The notes under the pieces were generated by a model. The model searched no databases and had not been told where the DNA came from. It saw nothing but the letters and a program-made list of their open reading frames with translations. A program made the position numbers and the translations under genes. Positions 61,454 to 64,000 of a DNA stretch of 64,000 bases are shown here, piece by piece; the stretch's first letter is position 1, and the number at the start of each line of letters is the position of its first letter. Location of the stretch: the NCBI RefSeq assembly GCF_022024035.1, contig NZ_CP091787.1:248001-312000 (forward strand). Direction: 5' to 3'. Source of the DNA: Prevotella sp. E13-17 (GTDB lineage: Bacteria > Bacteroidota > Bacteroidia > Bacteroidales > Bacteroidaceae).

Positions 61454-62974
61454 ATGGCAAAGAAAGCGCTATTGATGATTCTCGATGGATGGGGAATCGG
61501 TAAGCATGGTAAGGGCGATGTGATCTTCAATACTCCCACACCTTATCTCGATTTGTTGACTGCCACTTCGGCTCACTCACAGTTGCAGGCTTCGGGTGAA
61601 GACGTTGGTCTGCCCGACGGACAGATGGGTAACTCTGAGGTTGGCCACCTGAACATCGGTGCCGGACGCATTGTTTATCAGGACTTGGTGAAGATTAACC
61701 GCGCCTGCAAGGATGGCTCTATCGTTGAGAACCCACAGGTGAAGGCTGCCTACACCTATGCAAAGGAGAACGGCAAGAAGCTGCACCTGATGGGACTCTG
61801 CTCTGATGGTGGTGTGCACTCAAGCCTCGACCACTTGTTCAAGCTCATCGAGGTGGGCAAACACTACGGTCTGAAGAACCAGACCTTCGTGCATTGCTTC
61901 ATGGATGGTCGTGACACCGACCCCAAGAGCGGTAAGGGCTTTATTGAGCAGGTAACAAAGGTGTGTGCCGACAACGACGCTGCCATCGCCAGCATCATTG
62001 GTCGTTTCTATGCTATGGACCGCGACAAGCGCTGGGAGCGTGTGAAGGAGGGCTACGATCTCATCGTGAACGGCACAGGTAAGCAGGCTACTGACATGGT
62101 GAAAGCTGTAGAAGAGAGCTATGCAGAGGGAGTGACCGACGAGTTCATCAAGCCTATCCACAACAGTGCCGTGAACGGATGCATCGAGGAAGGTGATGTG
62201 GTGATCTTCATCAACTTCCGCAACGACCGTGCTAAGGAACTCACCATGGTACTGACTCAGCAGGATATGCCAGAGCAGGGCATGAAGACTATTCCCGGAC
62301 TGCAGTACTACTGCATGACGCCATACGACGCCAGCTTCACCGGCGTCCACATCCTCTTCCCCAAGGAGAATGTGGAGAACACGCTGGGCGAGTATCTGTC
62401 ACAGCAGGGTAAGAAGCAGTTGCACACTGCCGAGACCGAGAAATATGCACACGTCACCTTCTTCTTCAACGGTGGTCGCGAGCAGCCTTACGAGGGTGAG
62501 GACCGCATCTTGGTGCCCAGTCCTAAGGTGGCTACCTACGACCTGAAGCCTGAGATGAGTGCCTTCGAGGTGAAGGACAAACTGGTGGCTGCTATCAACG
62601 AGGCTAAGTACGACTTCATCGTCGTGAACTTCGCCAACGGTGATATGGTAGGTCATACGGGTGTTTACAATGCAATCGCTAAGGCTGTATGGGCTGTTGA
62701 CAACTGTGTGAAGGACGTCATCGAGGCTGCAAAGGCCAACGACTATGAGGCTATCATCATTGCCGACCATGGTAATGCGGACAATGCCATCAACCCTGAC
62801 GGCACACCTAACACAGCTCACTCGCTGAATCCCGTACCTTTCATCTACGTCACCAACAACAACTCGGCTACGGTGAAGGACGGTCGTCTGGCCGACGTGG
62901 CTCCTTCTATCCTCCACATCATGGGTCTGGAGAAGCCTGCCGACATGACTGGCGAGAACCTGATTCAGGATTAA
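61454..62974 (+). CDS. gpmI: 2,3-bisphosphoglycerate-independent phosphoglycerate mutase
   Basis: 506 residues of the alkaline-phosphatase superfamily enzyme that interconverts 3- and 2-phosphoglycerate in glycolysis. Metal-binding Asp in MILDGWGIG (D11), the phosphorylated Ser in GNSEVGH (S61), [20 protein letters not shown] and IADHGNADN are all present. Length is normal for the family. It has its own promoter and a strong terminator at 62997. Confidence 0.97.
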   Translation: MAKKALLMILDGWGIGKHGKGDVIFNTPTPYLDLLTATSAHSQLQASGEDVGLPDGQMGNSEVGHLNIGAGRIVYQDLVKINRACKDGSIVENPQVKAAYTYAKENGKKLHLMGLCSDGGVHSSLDHLFKLIEVGKHYGLKNQTFVHCFMDGRDTDPKSGKGFIEQVTKVCADNDAAIASIIGRFYAMDRDKRWERVKEGYDLIVNGTGKQATDMVKAVEESYAEGVTDEFIKPIHNSAVNGCIEEGDVVIFINFRNDRAKELTMVLTQQDMPEQGMKTIPGLQYYCMTPYDASFTGVHILFPKENVENTLGEYLSQQGKKQLHTAETEKYAHVTFFFNGGREQPYEGEDRILVPSPKVATYDLKPEMSAFEVKDKLVAAINEAKYDFIVVNFANGDMVGHTGVYNAIAKAVWAVDNCVKDVIEAAKANDYEAIIIADHGNADNAINPDGTPNTAHSLNPVPFIYVTNNNSATVKDGRLADVAPSILHIMGLEKPADMTGENLIQD

Positions 62975-62996
62975 TCGTACATACCGACATAAAAAG

Positions 62997-63033
62997 AAAA
63001 CGTGAGTCCCTTGATGGGGGCTCACGTTTTTAT
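62997..63033. terminator. Bidirectional terminator after gpmI
   Basis: AAAACGTGAGTCCC and GGGGGCTCACGTTTTT form a stem with flanking A and T runs, between convergent gpmI and the membrane protein gene. Confidence 0.88.
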
Positions 63034-63051
63034 TTGGTATCAGTCGTATCA

Positions 63052-63801
63052 TTAGTTTTCGATGGGGTTGTCTCCGTCTTTTTGCTCCGTTTCTTCACCA
63101 GCAGCAAGCGGTTGTTGTGGGGTGGGCGACGAGAGCGACTTACTTGCCAACAGCAATGCCACATAGCCAGTAATGGCGATGATGGCTGCCCAGATGATGA
63201 CGTAGAGGGCAATGGTCACTGCCAGGCCGCCTATGAAATAGACCGCCAGTGTGAAACCGAAGTTGAGCCAGTCCTTGCCTCCTTTAATAGTGGCATAGAC
63301 GGCAATGCCCACTTGCACCAGTTGGGGGATGAGAAACACGGTGACGGCCCAGTAGGGATGGCCCAGTGAGTACAGCCAGAAGGCTATCAACACGCTGATG
63401 GGTAGTCCGATGAGTCCCCATAGCCAGGAGCATTGGCGCTGCGCATGTTCGTTGGCCAGCTCAAGCGTACTCTTGAACAGTTTTACCTGATAGAAGAAGA
63501 TGGTGATGATCAGTGCCCCGTTGATAATGGTCCACAGCCAGCCCACCTCGCTGGGTCTGACAAACCAGATACGCCTTTCGGCAAACAGAAACTGCGTCAG
63601 TTCTAAGATGCTGAGCACGATGAAGAGTCCTACCTGGGCATACATCGTGTTCCTGTTGCCGCTTTCTCGGTCTTTGCGGTTTACGTAGCCCGCAGCAATG
63701 AGCAGGAGACCAACGAGGTAGATGCCCCATACGGGCCATTCCCAGTCATGATGGAAGAAGAAGGTGTCTAGGTAGTTGGTAATACTGTCAAGGATGTTCA
63801 T
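63052..63801 (-). CDS. Membrane protein of unknown function
   Basis: 249 residues with about six to seven hydrophobic segments (WGIYLVGLLLIAAGYV, VGLFIVLSILELTQFLF, WTIINGALIITIFFY, LIGLPISVLIAFWLYSL, YWAVTVFLIPQLVQVGIAVY, VYFIGGLAVTIALYVIIWAA) and an acidic hydrophilic tail (EETEQKDGDNPIEN). No family recognised; some Bacteroidales genomes have a similar gene beside ung, which fits here. A TATATTTG box lies on the minus strand at 63861-63868. Confidence 0.7.
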   Translation of the reverse strand: MNILDSITNYLDTFFFHHDWEWPVWGIYLVGLLLIAAGYVNRKDRESGNRNTMYAQVGLFIVLSILELTQFLFAERRIWFVRPSEVGWLWTIINGALIITIFFYQVKLFKSTLELANEHAQRQCSWLWGLIGLPISVLIAFWLYSLGHPYWAVTVFLIPQLVQVGIAVYATIKGGKDWLNFGFTLAVYFIGGLAVTIALYVIIWAAIIAITGYVALLLASKSLSSPTPQQPLAAGEETEQKDGDNPIEN

Positions 63802-63860
63802 ATCATTTGCGTTTAAGTTTGATGTTCAGTGTGCTGTTAGGTTGCAGCTTATCGTCGATG

Positions 63861-63868
63861 CAAATATA
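63861..63868 (-). promoter_or_regulatory. Start box of the membrane protein gene
   Basis: TATATTTG on the minus strand, ~60 bp before the ATG. Confidence 0.55.
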
Positions 63869-63911
63869 CTACTTTTTGTTGAACAGACCATGATTATTGC
63901 GAAAAAGTTTG

Positions 63912-63919
63912 TAACTTTG
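63912..63919 (+). promoter_or_regulatory. Start box of ung
   Basis: TAACTTTG, 27 bp before the ATG at 63946. Confidence 0.6.
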
Positions 63920-63945
63920 TGGGCGAAACAGACACGACAAGAACG

Positions 63946-64000
63946 ATGAACGTACAGATAGAGGAAACATGGAAACAATACTTGCAAGGTGAGTTTGAGA
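63946..64000 (+). CDS. ung: Uracil-DNA glycosylase (5' end only)
   Basis: Eighteen codons are inside the window: MNVQIEETWKQYLQGEFE. This matches the start of Bacteroidales family 1 uracil-DNA glycosylase (MNVQIEESWK...L..EFE), which removes uracil from DNA. The catalytic motifs lie beyond the edge, so the call depends on the N-terminus alone. Confidence 0.6.
   Translation, partial: MNVQIEETWKQYLQGEFE

Overview
The window reads as chromosome of a Bacteroidales bacterium, most likely Prevotella in the broad sense (Segatella/Xylanibacter/Hoylesella relatives). The signs are many promoters with the Bacteroidetes TAnnTTTG box, several with TTTG about 20 bp upstream; a SusE/F-like protein beside a GH31 glucosidase; type III glutamine synthetase; DapL-type lysine synthesis; a SUF cluster; remnants of BspA-type proteins; and secreted proteins ending in a short 'DLNGR...GIYI..GKK' tail. 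I see no prophage, complete insertion sequence, rRNA or CRISPR array.

Layout. 1-3015: end of a starch-type operon (GH31, SusE/F-like). 3525-5598: greA, HIT hydrolase, GDP-mannose pyrophosphorylase. 5736-9917: tRNA-Leu, a ThiD-like/AraC fusion, a 7-TM AraC regulator and a secreted PCMD protein. 10204-26962: a glutamine/nitrogen block. pyrG-purF-asnB run leftward, gltB-gltD-dapF-dapL run rightward, and glnN (GSIII) closes it on the opposite strand; four of these use glutamine as amide donor and glnN makes it. 27162-36184: an accessory stretch with two BspA 3' remnants flanking a TonB-type receptor and an AlbA_2 ATPase-like regulator, then an MqsR/Panacea toxin-antitoxin pair, a small ABC exporter and tRNA-Asn. 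36357-43937: S41 protease, rimP-nusA-infB, a DUF3298 lipoprotein. 44004-54046: sufB, sufCD and sufS, separated by a sensor kinase and a GH27 galactosidase on the other strand. 54127-64000: rnhB, a rhamnogalacturonan operon (WYL regulator, GH105, PL26-like lyase, DUF4923 lipoprotein), gpmI, a membrane protein and the start of ung.

The most unusual content is in repeats. (1) Six intergenic arrays are built on a strict 22-bp lattice: about 7 variable bases followed by a 15-bp imperfect palindrome (type A, AAAGTGCCACTTT-like; type B, TCCAGCCCCTGGA-like). In four of them exactly five B units sit in the middle with the orientation pattern ++--- (one array is the same pattern on the other strand). 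The even two-turn spacing suggests a protein-binding or chromosome-organising site; I know of no name for it. (2) A 35-45 bp GC-rich palindromic element is inserted in frame in asnB, pyrG, gltB (seven copies) and dapF, lengthening conserved enzymes by 8-30 residues per site. (3) A related element ends 7-8 bp before the start codons of dapL and infB and may form a hairpin over their ribosome-binding region. Hairpins also lie in the leaders of greA and rimP-nusA-infB.
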